DNA of 64,000 bases from Roseibium suaedae (GTDB lineage Bacteria; Pseudomonadota; Alphaproteobacteria; Rhizobiales; Stappiaceae): the NCBI RefSeq assembly GCF_900142725.1, contig NZ_FRBW01000004.1:62001-126000 (forward strand), read 5' to 3'. Shown here piece after piece: positions 1 to 9,700 of the stretch. A model generated the notes under the pieces. The model saw only the letters and a program-made list of their open reading frames with translations. It had not been told where the DNA came from and ran no database searches. Within the stretch, counting starts at the first letter, position 1, and the number at the start of each line of letters is the position of its first letter. The position numbers were made by a program, and so were the translations under genes.

Positions 1-1781
1 ATATCGAGATGGTGCTCGATCAGCCAGGCAACCGTGTCGGTTTCCGCATTGCTCAGCCCGAACCGGGGGCAAAGCTTGCGGGCAATGCGGGCCCCGCCGA
101 CCGAGTGGTCCTCGGGACGCCCCTTGGCAATGTCATGCAGGAACATCGCAACATAGAGGATCTTGCGGTTCTGCAGGGTGCGGATCAGATCGGTGGCAAG
201 CGGGTGATCGTCTCCGGAGTTGCCCTTTTCGATTTCGGACAGAACGCCGATGGACCGGATCAGATGCTCATCGACCGTGTAGTGATGATACATGTTGAAC
301 TGCATCATCGCGACGACCTTGCCGAAATCCGGCACGAACCGGCCAAGAAGGCCGGTCTCGTTCATCTTGCGCAGCACCTTTTCAGGATTGTTGCGGGACG
401 TCAGAACGCCGAGGAACAGCCGGTTTGCTTCCGGGTCATTGCGCAAGGTGGAATCCACCAGCTTCAAGGACCGCCGGATCAGCTTGGTCAGTTCCGGGTG
501 CAGATTGCAGTCGTTCTTGTCTGCGATCTGGAACACCCTCAGCAGGTTGATCGGATCATCGGTGAAGATGGTCTCGCTGCTGGTGTTCAGCCGCCCGTTG
601 TCGATGACAAACCCCGGCGAGCCTTCCACCGGCTTCGCCTGACTGCTGGACCGGTTGACCCGCAAGCGGCGCATCAGGGCAGAAATCCCCTGGCCGCGCG
701 GACCCTTCACATGCTGGTTTTCAAGCGCGGCGCACAGAATACGCGTCAGATCACCCACGTCCTTGGCCACAAGGAAATAGTGCTTCATGAAGCGCTCGAC
801 ATCCTTCATGCCCGGATGCTGGGTGTAGCCGAGGCGGATGGCGATTTCGCGCTGAACATCAAAGGAAAGGCGCTCTTCCGCACGGCCCGTCAGGAAATGC
901 AGGTGGCAACGCACGGCCCAGAGGAAATCCTCGGACTTGGTGAACCGGTTGTACTCTGACCGGGACAGGACGCCCTTCTTGACCAGCTCATGCTGGCTGC
1001 GCACCTGATAATGATACTTGGCAATCCAGAAGAGCGTGTTCAGGTCACGCAGCCCGCCCTTGCCTTCCTTGATATTCGGCTCGACCAGATAGCGGGATGT
1101 GCCCTGACGCCGGTGGCGCTCGTCGCGCTCTTCCAGCTTGGCGGCGATGAATTCTGAACTCGTGCCGGTGACCACTTCGTCATTGAAGCGCTGGACCAGT
1201 TCTTCGAACAGGGGCTCATCCCCCCAGATGTAGCGGGCTTCAAGAATGGCCGTACGGATGGTCATGTCGGTCCGCGACAGGCGCACGCATTCCTCGATGT
1301 TCCGGGTCGCGTGGCCGACCTTCAGGCCCAGGTCCCAGAGCATGTAGAGGATATATTCCACCACCTGTTCGCCCCAGGGGGTCTGCTTGTAGGGCAGAAC
1401 AAACAGCAGGTCGACGTCGGAGCCCGGCGCAAGCGTGCCCCGGCCATAGCCACCAACCGCAACAATCGACATGCGTTCGGCAGCCGACGGGTTCTTGATC
1501 CGGTAGACGTGATGAAAGGCAAAGTCATAGATGATACGGATCAGCTCATCCTGCACGTGGCAGAGCCGCTTGGCGCAGCGAAATCCGCCGCCATCCTCGT
1601 TGAGACGGCGCTCGGCCTCGGCCCGGCCCTCCTTCATGGCTGCCTTCAGCAGGGTCAGCACTTCGGACCTGATCTTCAGATCCGCGCCGTTGCCGCCGTT
1701 ATCACGGGTCAGATCGGACAGTTTTTGACGGATGCCATCGGAGTCAATCAGACCGGCGAGGTCTTCTGGTGCAATCTTCAT
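1..1781 (-). CDS. glnD: [Protein-PII] uridylyltransferase/uridylyl-removing enzyme GlnD, 5' part only
   Basis: The gene runs off the left edge; about 593 N-terminal codons of a roughly 930-residue protein are present. GlnD adds UMP to PII proteins (GlnB/GlnK) when glutamine is low and removes it when glutamine is high, so it is the cytoplasmic glutamine sensor of the nitrogen regulatory cascade. The nucleotidyltransferase signature is visible: GGYGRG at about residue 110 followed by SDVDLLF at about 121. The HD hydrolase domain begins near the end of the visible part (HHYTVDEH, then HDIAKG). The ATG at 1781 is directly preceded by an in-frame TAG, which fixes this as the most upstream possible start. 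The C-terminal ACT domains lie outside the window. No other plausible identity. Confidence 0.96.
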   Translation of the reverse strand, partial: MKIAPEDLAGLIDSDGIRQKLSDLTRDNGGNGADLKIRSEVLTLLKAAMKEGRAEAERRLNEDGGGFRCAKRLCHVQDELIRIIYDFAFHHVYRIKNPSAAERMSIVAVGGYGRGTLAPGSDVDLLFVLPYKQTPWGEQVVEYILYMLWDLGLKVGHATRNIEECVRLSRTDMTIRTAILEARYIWGDEPLFEELVQRFNDEVVTGTSSEFIAAKLEERDERHRRQGTSRYLVEPNIKEGKGGLRDLNTLFWIAKYHYQVRSQHELVKKGVLSRSEYNRFTKSEDFLWAVRCHLHFLTGRAEERLSFDVQREIAIRLGYTQHPGMKDVERFMKHYFLVAKDVGDLTRILCAALENQHVKGPRGQGISALMRRLRVNRSSSQAKPVEGSPGFVIDNGRLNTSSETIFTDDPINLLRVFQIADKNDCNLHPELTKLIRRSLKLVDSTLRNDPEANRLFLGVLTSRNNPEKVLRKMNETGLLGRFVPDFGKVVAMMQFNMYHHYTVDEHLIRSIGVLSEIEKGNSGDDHPLATDLIRTLQNRKILYVAMFLHDIAKGRPEDHSVGGARIARKLCPRFGLSNAETDTVAWLIEHHLD

Positions 1782-1901
1782 CTACAACGAGCCGTTTTCG
1801 TCATGGCTGTGCGCTGGCGGCTGGGAGGAACCGGAACAGGCACGAAGGGAAAGTCAGACTAGCCGATATCACGCCGGACTGTAACCGCAGGTAAATTTTG
1901 A

Positions 1902-2273
1902 TCAGACGCCATCTTTTGCTGCCGCCGAACGCAGTTGATGCAGAAGATGAGCAAGGGATTCGGGCGACAAACCACCAATGGTCGAGGCAAGACGGTTGGC
2001 CAACTCGGTCGCCTTGGGATCCATGCCGGCAGTATCAATGGTGACCTTCGGATCTGAAAGCTCGGCAAGCCTTTGAATTTCCTCGGCTTCGTCCCAAATC
2101 ACGTTAAAGAACGTGATGATGCGCTGGACCAGAAACCAGGTCGGCTTGCCGCGTTTGCCATGCTCCAATGCCGAGAGATAGGCGCTGGACACGGACAATC
2201 CCGCCGCCATCTCCTTCAGGGAAATGCCGCGCTTGATGCGCAATTCGCGAATTTTGGCTCCGAGCGGGGTCAC
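1902..2273 (-). CDS. XRE-family helix-turn-helix regulator
   Basis: A 123-residue protein starting at GTG, 4 bases after the smr stop, so it is the last gene of the timA-mltA-smr-xre operon. Residues about 5-60 form a lambda-repressor-like HTH (RELRIKRGISLKEMA, then SSAYLSALEHGKRG). The middle (FNVIWDEAEEIQRLAELSDPKV) and C-terminal helices have no effector-binding domain I can name. This type of small XRE protein is conserved next to Smr and MltA in Hyphomicrobiales. Its target is unknown; autoregulation of the cell-wall operon is a guess only. Confidence 0.85.
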   Translation of the reverse strand: MTPLGAKIRELRIKRGISLKEMAAGLSVSSAYLSALEHGKRGKPTWFLVQRIITFFNVIWDEAEEIQRLAELSDPKVTIDTAGMDPKATELANRLASTIGGLSPESLAHLLHQLRSAAAKDGV

Positions 2274-2277
2274 AATC

Positions 2278-2874
2278 TCACCTTCGTCTGCGAATTCTCA
2301 CGTAAAGCGCCCCGGACCCGCCATGGGTCACATGCGCTTCCTCATAGCCAATCACAAGCTGGCGCAGATCCGGCATGGCAAGCCATTGAGGCACGACCCG
2401 CCGCAGGACACCGCGCTCGTCCCAGTGACCGACGCCCGCCGAGGCCGTTCCGCCCTTTCCGGTGATCACCAGCACGACCTTGTAGCCATGAGCCTGAGCG
2501 CCGTAGATAAAGTGGCGCAGGCGCTCATGGGCCTGATGCTGTGTCAGTCCATGCAAGTCAATCCGGGCATCAATGGGACGAACTCCCCGAACCACCTTCT
2601 TCCGGTAGCGATGCTCCATCTGATGCAGGGGCGGCGGCGCGGGAGGACGGGGCGGCTCGACGGGCGCGCGCATCGCGGTTTCCGTTTTCTTGGATGAAGA
2701 AGAAGATACCCCCGGTTCAACTGGCCCCGGCCCCATGGCCTCTTCGAAGGTCAAGGGATCCGGCTTGCTCACCCGCTCGGGGTGAAGCGGGGCAAGCGTC
2801 GAGGTGACCTTGGCCCAAAGGGTGCGGTCTTCTTCGCTGAGCTGGCCCTTTTTCCGCTTCTTTGCCTTCATCAC
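2278..2874 (-). CDS. Smr-domain protein (MutS2 C-terminal type)
   Basis: A 198-residue protein with a lysine-rich N-terminus (MMKAKKRKKGQ), a low-complexity serine/proline stretch, and a C-terminal Smr domain from about residue 100. The Smr hallmark is clear: IDLHGLTQHQAHERL followed by VLVITGKGG. Smr domains are nucleic-acid endonuclease or RNA-binding modules; stand-alone proteobacterial versions are poorly understood. The ATG overlaps the stop of mltA by 4 bases, which indicates translational coupling. Membership of an operon with a lytic transglycosylase is conserved in related bacteria but does not reveal the role. Confidence 0.88.
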   Translation of the reverse strand: MMKAKKRKKGQLSEEDRTLWAKVTSTLAPLHPERVSKPDPLTFEEAMGPGPVEPGVSSSSSKKTETAMRAPVEPPRPPAPPPLHQMEHRYRKKVVRGVRPIDARIDLHGLTQHQAHERLRHFIYGAQAHGYKVVLVITGKGGTASAGVGHWDERGVLRRVVPQWLAMPDLRQLVIGYEEAHVTHGGSGALYVRIRRRR

Positions 2875-4064
2875 TCACCGGCCTCCGGCACCAGCGCGAG
2901 CGGAAGCAGCAAGGTCATTTCGGCCTGATGGCGCACTTCTCCGGCCAAATGGCCGGCCTGATCACCGGAACCCAGAAACAAGTCGCCCCGTCCGGTCCCC
3001 TTGATCGCAGACCCGGTATCATCGGCGATCATCAGGCGGCGGAATGCATTTCCTCCAGCCTTCAGCGGCGGAGACTCCGTTCCGACAAAGACCGGCAGGC
3101 CCAGGCTGATATGGCGCAGATCCACCGCGAGGCTGCGGCCGGCAACCAGCGGCAGTCCGGCAGCTCCCTCCGGCCCATCAGCCGGATCGGCAATCGGCAC
3201 GTCCCGGAAGAAGATGTAGGACCGGTTTTGCCTCAGCAGCTCGTCCCGGCGGTCCGGATGTGCCTTGAACCAGCGCCTCAGGCCCGACATGGTCAGTTCT
3301 TCGGGCGTGCCTTCGCCGCGGTCCACCAGCACCTTGGCGACGGACGTATAGGGATAGCCTGCCTTTCCGGCATAGCCGACCCGCATGACCGATCCATCCG
3401 TCAGGCGAAGCCGAGCGGAGCCCTGCACATGGATGAAAAAGGCATCGACCGGATCGGCCAAATAGACGAGATCCAAATTCTCCCGGTCCAGCGCGCCGTC
3501 CATGATGGCGCTACGGTCCGGCAGGGGCTGCAAGCCTTTCACCGTCATGCGGCCATGGCTGAGCGTATCCGGCCAGCCTTTCGGCCGGTTTTTCGGCGAA
3601 ACAGACACCAGCCCGTCCGGCGCCCGCAGAAGCGGCGTCGAATAGGTGCCGGTTTTCACGCGAGAAGCCTGCATCTCAGGCTCGTAATAGCCGGTCACAA
3701 AACCCGACCCTGTCACCCGGAAGGGCGCAAACCGGCTTTCGAAGAAATGACGCGCTGCCTGATCCGAACCGTTTTCCGCGGCAATACGGGCAGCCTTGCA
3801 CAGGGCGCCTGCCTGCCTGCGAGTCAGGCGAAAGGGCCCCTCGGTCAGAAGACGAGGTTTCGTATCGGCACAAAAGCGCCGGAACGCAGCAAGGGCGGCG
3901 CGATGATCGTCGCGCGCCCAGCCGGACAGTGCATGGAAGTCAGTCTTGACCAGATGGGGTAACGGCATGCCGCTTGCCGAAGCTCCCTGCGTTCCACCAG
4001 AAATCAGGCCGATGAGAAGCGCAGCAGCGGCGGCCAGACGGCGCCGCGCGGCGGTTCCCGTCAT
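2871..4064 (-). CDS. mltA: Membrane-bound lytic murein transglycosylase A
   Basis: A 397-residue MltA family protein that cleaves the MurNAc-GlcNAc bond of peptidoglycan to 1,6-anhydro products in the periplasm. An N-terminal signal sequence (AAAAALLIGLISGGTQGASA) lacks a lipobox, so unlike the E. coli enzyme it is probably not a lipoprotein. The MltA core (GYYEPEMQAS, FIHVQGSARL) is followed by the 3D domain with its aspartates (ADDTGSAIKGTGRGDLFLGS), which supplies the catalytic Asp. Start and stop both overlap neighbours by 4 bases (timA upstream, smr downstream), so the genes are translated as one unit. Confidence 0.93.
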   Translation of the reverse strand: MTGTAARRRLAAAAALLIGLISGGTQGASASGMPLPHLVKTDFHALSGWARDDHRAALAAFRRFCADTKPRLLTEGPFRLTRRQAGALCKAARIAAENGSDQAARHFFESRFAPFRVTGSGFVTGYYEPEMQASRVKTGTYSTPLLRAPDGLVSVSPKNRPKGWPDTLSHGRMTVKGLQPLPDRSAIMDGALDRENLDLVYLADPVDAFFIHVQGSARLRLTDGSVMRVGYAGKAGYPYTSVAKVLVDRGEGTPEELTMSGLRRWFKAHPDRRDELLRQNRSYIFFRDVPIADPADGPEGAAGLPLVAGRSLAVDLRHISLGLPVFVGTESPPLKAGGNAFRRLMIADDTGSAIKGTGRGDLFLGSGDQAGHLAGEVRHQAEMTLLLPLALVPEAGE

Positions 4065-4786
4065 TCGGCGGATTCGGTCGCGACCAGTTTCCAGTTCGGG
4101 TCACGGGAATTGGTGTCGCGCTCGAAGGTCCAGATGTCGATGACCTCGGTCACCTTGCCCAGATCCCCGTCAATGACGGCACCCGACTTGTCGCGGGTGG
4201 CGGAAATTAGCTGGCTCTGAACCTTGACCGTCACCTGGGCGCGGGATCCCTTGAGGGCAGCTTCCACGATCTCCGCCTTGTCGATGCCGACGAAGGTGGA
4301 TTCGATGGTTTCACCACGGCGCTCACGGTCTTCAATGGCGGAAACGAACCCCTCATAGACTTCCTTCGACAGGAGGCCCTTGAGCATCTTCTTGTCACCG
4401 TCGGCAAAGGCCGTGACGATCATTTCATAGGCGGCCTTGGCACCTTCAATGAAGGGCTGAGGCTCAAAGCTGCGGTCAACGGACAGGATCTGGCGCAGGG
4501 CTTCATTCAGGGCAGACCCGGCCGGGGCCACCTTTTCGATCACCATGTCGCTGGAGCGGGCCGCTTCTTCCTGCGAGGGGCGCGGAGCCTGCTGGCCCGG
4601 AAGCTGAACAACATTGTCGCCGCCGGTCTGGCCCTTGGCCTGATCCGGCTTCTCCGTCTTGGAATAAGGATCGAACGGCGGGCGCTCATTGCCCGTGCGC
4701 TTGCCCAGAACCGACCGGAGCCGGTAGATGATGAACACAGCCAGCGCCAGGAAGATGAGGTTATAGACGTCGAAAATCTCGTTCAT
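4061..4786 (-). CDS. TimA / Tim44-like adaptor protein
   Basis: A 241-residue protein with one N-terminal transmembrane helix (YNLIFLALAVFIIYRL), a charged, proline/glutamine-rich linker (about residues 30-85), and a C-terminal Tim44-like domain from about residue 95 to the end. The Tim44-like fold is shared with the mitochondrial import motor protein and with MRPL45; in alphaproteobacteria TimA is an inner-membrane adaptor of uncertain partner. It is the first gene of the minus-strand operon with mltA, smr and xre and is divergent from fxsA. No promoter is obvious in the 229-base gap. Confidence 0.88.
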   Translation of the reverse strand: MNEIFDVYNLIFLALAVFIIYRLRSVLGKRTGNERPPFDPYSKTEKPDQAKGQTGGDNVVQLPGQQAPRPSQEEAARSSDMVIEKVAPAGSALNEALRQILSVDRSFEPQPFIEGAKAAYEMIVTAFADGDKKMLKGLLSKEVYEGFVSAIEDRERRGETIESTFVGIDKAEIVEAALKGSRAQVTVKVQSQLISATRDKSGAVIDGDLGKVTEVIDIWTFERDTNSRDPNWKLVATESAE

Positions 4787-5015
4787 GTGCTGTTACCGGC
4801 CATCATTTCGGGGCTCATGAGACTTAGTGGAAGCCTCACTTTAAAGCTGGATCAAAAACTGTTCCATCCTATTTAGGTTCTCCTTGAACCAGCATCCAGA
4901 GCCAAGGGCAAGCCAGTCGGCGATTCTTGTGCTGTTTCGGTCGGAAAGACCCTCGCATTCCCCAATCTATTTCCCTAGGTTTAGGGTTGCGTAAACTCAA
5001 ACCGCTGGAGCTCAC

Positions 5016-5519
5016 GTGGGACTCGCCATTCTGGCAGGCATCATCCTGCTGCCCTTGATCGAAATCGCCGTCTTCATTCAGGTCGGGAGCGCCATCGGCG
5101 CCCTGCCGACGATCCTGCTCACCATCCTGACCGCGGTCGCCGGCACCTTGATGCTGCGTCAGCAGGGACTGTCGCTGCTCATGCGGATGCAGCGTGAGCT
5201 GGAGTCCGGCCAGGTTCCCGGCAAGGACATCATGCATGGCGCGATGATCGTGCTGGCCAGTATTCTGCTGCTGATCCCCGGTTTCGTGACCGACGCCCTT
5301 GGTCTGCTGCTCTTCATTCCGCCAATCCGGGACGCAATTGCCCGCTTCATCATTTCCCGCTCACGGGTTGTGGTCGTCGGTGGCTCGCCCCGCCGGCGGG
5401 AAGAGGGCGTTGTCGACCTGGACGAGGGAGACTGGACGCGGCGCGAGGATGCCCCCGGTTCCGGCCAGCCCAGGCTCAGCCCCTGGAACGATGAGAACGG
5501 CAAGCCGGGCTCCCATTAA
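5016..5519 (+). CDS. fxsA: FxsA family inner-membrane protein
   Basis: A 167-residue membrane protein starting at GTG. The FxsA core is recognisable: GLAILAGIILLPLIEIAVF, then a second hydrophobic stretch (ALPTILLTILTAVAGTLMLR), LLMRMQRELESGQVPG, and a third helix (IVLASILLLIPGFVTDALGLLLFI). The soluble tail is charged. E. coli FxsA (YtzA) can alleviate exclusion of phage T7 by the F plasmid when overproduced; its normal role is unknown. The gene is divergent from timA, a common arrangement in the order. Confidence 0.9.
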   Translation: MGLAILAGIILLPLIEIAVFIQVGSAIGALPTILLTILTAVAGTLMLRQQGLSLLMRMQRELESGQVPGKDIMHGAMIVLASILLLIPGFVTDALGLLLFIPPIRDAIARFIISRSRVVVVGGSPRRREEGVVDLDEGDWTRREDAPGSGQPRLSPWNDENGKPGSH

Positions 5520-5644
5520 GCCCCGGCCAAGGGAGGGCTACACAAAACTGTGATCCCGGCCTCGGCAATTTTACCAAATCTTTAACGCCTCTCTCACGAC
5601 CGGACGCTACACTTCCGCGAAATCAAATCCGGAGGCAGCGCCCC

Positions 5645-6700
5645 ATGACGGGAGCAAAAACGGCGCAGCGCGTCGATTGGGTCGATACAGCAAAAGGCAT
5701 CTGCATCGTCTTCGTCGTCATGATGCATTCCGTTCTCGGCGTCGAGGACGCGGCCGGGCAAACCGGCTGGATGCATCCTGTTGTTGCCTTCGCAAAACCC
5801 TTCCGGATGCCGGACTTCTTCATGATTTCCGGCCTGTTCCTGAGCGCCGTGATCCAGCGGGACTGGCGGCTCTATCTTGACCGCAAGGTGGTCCACTTCG
5901 CCTATTTCTATGGGCTCTGGGTCACCCTGCAGTTCGCCATCAAGGCCCCATCCTTCGCTGCTGACATCGGCTGGAACGGTGTCCTTCAGGAATATCTCTG
6001 GAGTTTCATTCAGCCCTTCGGAACGCTCTGGTTCATCTATCTTCTGCCGGTCTTCTTCGTCACCACGAAGCTGCTCCACAGCGCCAGGGCTCCTCATTGG
6101 GCCGTACTCGGCGTTGCTGCGCTGCTGCAGATTGCACCCATCCAGACCGGATCCCTGATCATCGACGAGTTCGCGGAACGGTTTGTCTATTTCTACGCGG
6201 GCTATGTGTTTGCCCCGCAGATCTTCCGATTTGCGGCCTGGGCGCGGCAGCGGATGACCATGAGCCTTTGCCTGTTCGCTCTCTGGGCACTTGTGAACGG
6301 CGGATTTGTCTTCGCCGGTCTGGCGGATCTTCCGGTTCTGTCCCTCGCACTTGGAGCGATCGGTGCCGTCGCCGTCATTCTGGCGAGCACCCTGCTGCAA
6401 CAGGCCTGGAGCGGCAACTTCCTGCGCACCCTTGGCCAGCATTCGCTTGTGGTCTATCTGGCCTTCTTCCTGCCCATGGCGGTAAGCCGGATCATTCTTC
6501 TCAAGCTCGGCCTTTTCGACATAGGAACGATTTCGCTGCTGGTGACAGTGTGCGGGGTGGCCTGCCCGATGATCCTCTACTGGCTGATCAACCGGACCGG
6601 CTATGGCTGGTTCCTGTTCCGCCGGCCGGCCTGGGCTCATCTGCAGCCCGCCCCTCAAAGTCACCCGGCCTCCATTAGCACGGGATCTGCTGGCGAATAG
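5645..6700 (+). CDS. Acyltransferase family 3 (OpgC/OafA-like) membrane protein
   Basis: A 351-residue polytopic protein of the acyltransferase-3 superfamily. The N-terminal signature RVDWVDTAKGICIVFVVMMH carries the conserved histidine, and MPDFFMISGLFLS is the second family motif. About ten hydrophobic segments follow. These enzymes transfer O-acyl groups (acetyl, succinyl) to carbohydrates such as periplasmic glucans, lipid A or exopolysaccharide. The substrate cannot be told: there is no sugar-biosynthesis neighbour, since polA follows directly. Confidence 0.85.
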   Translation: MTGAKTAQRVDWVDTAKGICIVFVVMMHSVLGVEDAAGQTGWMHPVVAFAKPFRMPDFFMISGLFLSAVIQRDWRLYLDRKVVHFAYFYGLWVTLQFAIKAPSFAADIGWNGVLQEYLWSFIQPFGTLWFIYLLPVFFVTTKLLHSARAPHWAVLGVAALLQIAPIQTGSLIIDEFAERFVYFYAGYVFAPQIFRFAAWARQRMTMSLCLFALWALVNGGFVFAGLADLPVLSLALGAIGAVAVILASTLLQQAWSGNFLRTLGQHSLVVYLAFFLPMAVSRIILLKLGLFDIGTISLLVTVCGVACPMILYWLINRTGYGWFLFRRPAWAHLQPAPQSHPASISTGSAGE

Positions 6701-6702
6701 TC

Positions 6703-6736
6703 AATCGGCTGCGGAAAGGGCCGATTAGGCCTTTCC
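6703..6736 (+). terminator. Two mutually exclusive hairpins before polA
   Basis: AATCGGC at 6703-6709 pairs with GCCGATT at 6720-6726. GGAAAGG at 6713-6719 pairs with CCTTTCC at 6730-6736. The arms interleave, so only one hairpin can form. They lie 3 bases after the acyltransferase stop and 4 bases before the polA start assigned here. There is no long U tract, so this may be a weak terminator or a translational control element for polA. Confidence 0.4.
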
Positions 6737-6740
6737 TCAA

Positions 6741-9700
6741 ATGACGGGTGCGGGCATGATCCGCGCCATGTCGACAGATACCGCCTCTCCCGCTCTCACC
6801 GCCGACGACCACCTCATTCTGGTCGATGGTTCCACCTTCATCTTCCGCGCCTATCACGCGCTGCCGCCGCTGACGCGCAAGCCCGACGGGCTGCCGGTGG
6901 GCGCCGTGTCCGGTTTCTGCAACATGCTGTGGAAGCTGCTGCAGGAAGGGCTGACGCCGGAAGAGGGCGATGAGCCGACCCATTTCGCGGTGATCTTCGA
7001 CCATTCCTCCAAGACGTTCCGCTCGGACATTTATCCGCAATACAAGGCGCACCGGCCGGAACCGCCGGAAGACCTCATTCCGCAGTTCGGCCTGATCCGT
7101 CAGGCCACCCGCGCCTTTTCGGTTCATTGCGTCGAGCAGGAAGGCTTTGAAGCGGACGACCTGATCGCAACCTATGCCCGCCAGGCCGCCGAAATGGGCG
7201 CCCGCGTGACGATTGCCTCCGGCGACAAGGACCTGATGCAGCTCATCGGTCCGCGCGTCACCATGATCGACACGATGAAGAACAAGGTCTTCAGCGAAGA
7301 GGAAGTGTTCGAGAAATTCGGTGTCGGCCCGGACAAGGTGGTGGAAGTCCAGTCTCTGGCAGGCGACAGCGTCGACAACGTGCCGGGCGTGCCGGGCATT
7401 GGCTTGAAGACCGCCGCACTCCTGATCAACGAGTTCGGCGACCTGGAGACCCTCCTGTCCCGCGCCTCTGAAATCAAGCAGAACAAGCGCCGGGAAAACC
7501 TGATCGAGTTCGCGGAACAGGCCCGCATTTCCAAGCAGCTCGTCACGCTGAAGCAGGATGTGCCTGTCCTCGTGCCCGTGGGCGACCTGTCCGTGACCGA
7601 TATGGACGGCCCCAAGGCCGTTGGCTTCCTGAAGGCCATGGGTTTCACCACCCTGACCAAGCGCGTGGCCGATGTCACCGGCGCGGAAATCGCCAACATC
7701 GAGCCGGATGAGTTTCAGGTGCCCGGGTGGGACACGCCGGACCACAAGGGCCGGATGACCGGTCCTGCCGGTGGAGCAGCTCCTTCATCCGCCTCCGCTG
7801 CACCTGAAACCGGCAAGGTGGCAGACAGCGGCAAAGCTTCTGCGGCGGCAGCCCCGTTGCCGAATGGCATGATAGTGCCGCAGACCGTGGCCGAGGCACG
7901 GGCAGAGGCTGCCCGCAGCACGCCGATCCAGACCGATGCCTATGAGACAGTCACCAGCCTCGACCGGCTGAAGGCCTGGGTGGCTGACGCCTATGAAACC
8001 GGCTATGTCGCCTTCGACACGGAAACCACTTCCCTTGACGCCATGCAGGCGGTTCTCGTCGGCGTTTCACTGGCAACCGCGCCGGGCAAGGCCTGCTACG
8101 TGCCGCTTGGCCATGTGGACGGGGAAGGGGACCTTCTGGGCGGCGGTGGCCTCGTTGAAGGCCAGATCCCGCTCAAGGATGCCCTGGCGGTCCTGAAGCC
8201 CATGCTGGAGGACCGGGGCGTTCTGAAGATCGCCCAGAACCTCAAGTATGACTGGCTGGTCATGACCCGCCACGGCATCGACATTGGCCCTGCCGACGAC
8301 ACCATGCTCCTGTCCTATACCCTGGATGCTGGCAAGGGCGGCAACGGCATGGACGAATTGGCCCAGCGCTGGCTGGACCACACGCCGATCCCGTTCAAGG
8401 AAATCTGCGGGTCCGGCAAGTCCATGATCACCTTCGACAAGGTGGAGATCGGCAAGGCAACCGCCTATGCCGCAGAAGACGCCGACGTGACCCTGCGCCT
8501 GTGGCAGGTGCTGAAGCCGCGCCTGGCCAGCGAACATATGGCAACCGTCTATGAAACCCTGGAACGGCCGATGGTTCCGGTTCTGGCACGCATGGAACAG
8601 CGGGGCATTTCCGTCGACCGGCAGATGCTCTCGCGCCTGTCCGGCGATTTTGCGCAAGGCATGGCATCCCGCGAGGACGAGATCTATCAACTCGCCGGCG
8701 AAAGCTTCAACATCGGCTCGCCCAAGCAGCTTGGCGATATTCTGTTCGGCAAGATGGGCCTGCCCGGCGGCAAGAAAACCAAGACCGGTGCCTGGTCAAC
8801 CTCGGCCTCGGTGCTGGAAGATCTGGCGGCAGAGGGCCATGAACTGCCCTCACGCATCGTTGGCTGGCGGCAGCTTTCCAAGCTGAAGTCCACCTACACA
8901 GATGCGCTGCCCGGCTACATCAATCCGGAAACCAAACGGGTTCACACGTCCTATTCGCTGGCGGCAACCACGACCGGACGCCTGTCCTCCTCCGAACCGA
9001 ACCTGCAGAACATTCCGGTTCGGACCGAAGAAGGCCGCAAGATCCGCAAGGCCTTCGTCGCAACACCCGGCCACAAACTGATTTCCGCCGACTACAGCCA
9101 GATCGAACTGCGCGTTCTGGCCCACATGGCCGATATTCCTCAGCTGAAGCAGGCCTTTGCCAACGGCCTCGACATTCACGCCATGACGGCGAGCGAAATG
9201 TTCGGTGTTCCGATCGAAGGCATGGACCCGATGGTCCGCCGCCGGGCCAAGGCCATCAACTTCGGCATCATCTACGGCATTTCGGCCTTTGGCCTGGCCG
9301 CCCAGCTCGGCATTTCCCGCGGCGAGGCGGGGGACTACATCAAGACCTATTTCGAGCGTTTCCCGGGCATCCGCGACTATATGGAAGCGATCAAGAAGGA
9401 AGTTCATGCCAACGGCTATGTGACGACGATCTTCGGCCGCAAGGCGCATTATCCGGAGGTGAACACCTCAAACCCGAACATGCGCGCCTTCTTCGAACGG
9501 GCGGCCATCAACGCCCCTATCCAGGGGTCAGCCGCAGACATCCTGCGCCGGGCCATGGTGCGCATGGAAGACCGGCTCAATGCCTCCAGGCTGGATGCCC
9601 AGATGCTGTTGCAGGTGCACGACGAACTGATCTTCGAAGTGCCGGACGACCAGGTGGACGCAACCATTCCGCTGGTCCGAGAGGTCATGGAAAAGGCCTG

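Noticed and set aside
9-959. Long plus-strand open frame (316 codons) opposite glnD
   Set aside because: It lies antisense to clear GlnD sequence and its product is compositionally biased without a recognisable domain; it is a high-GC shadow. The same applies to the other long antisense frames, for example 2862-3962, 10969-12765, 17346-19361, 21309-22997, 28753-30402 and 53426-54478.
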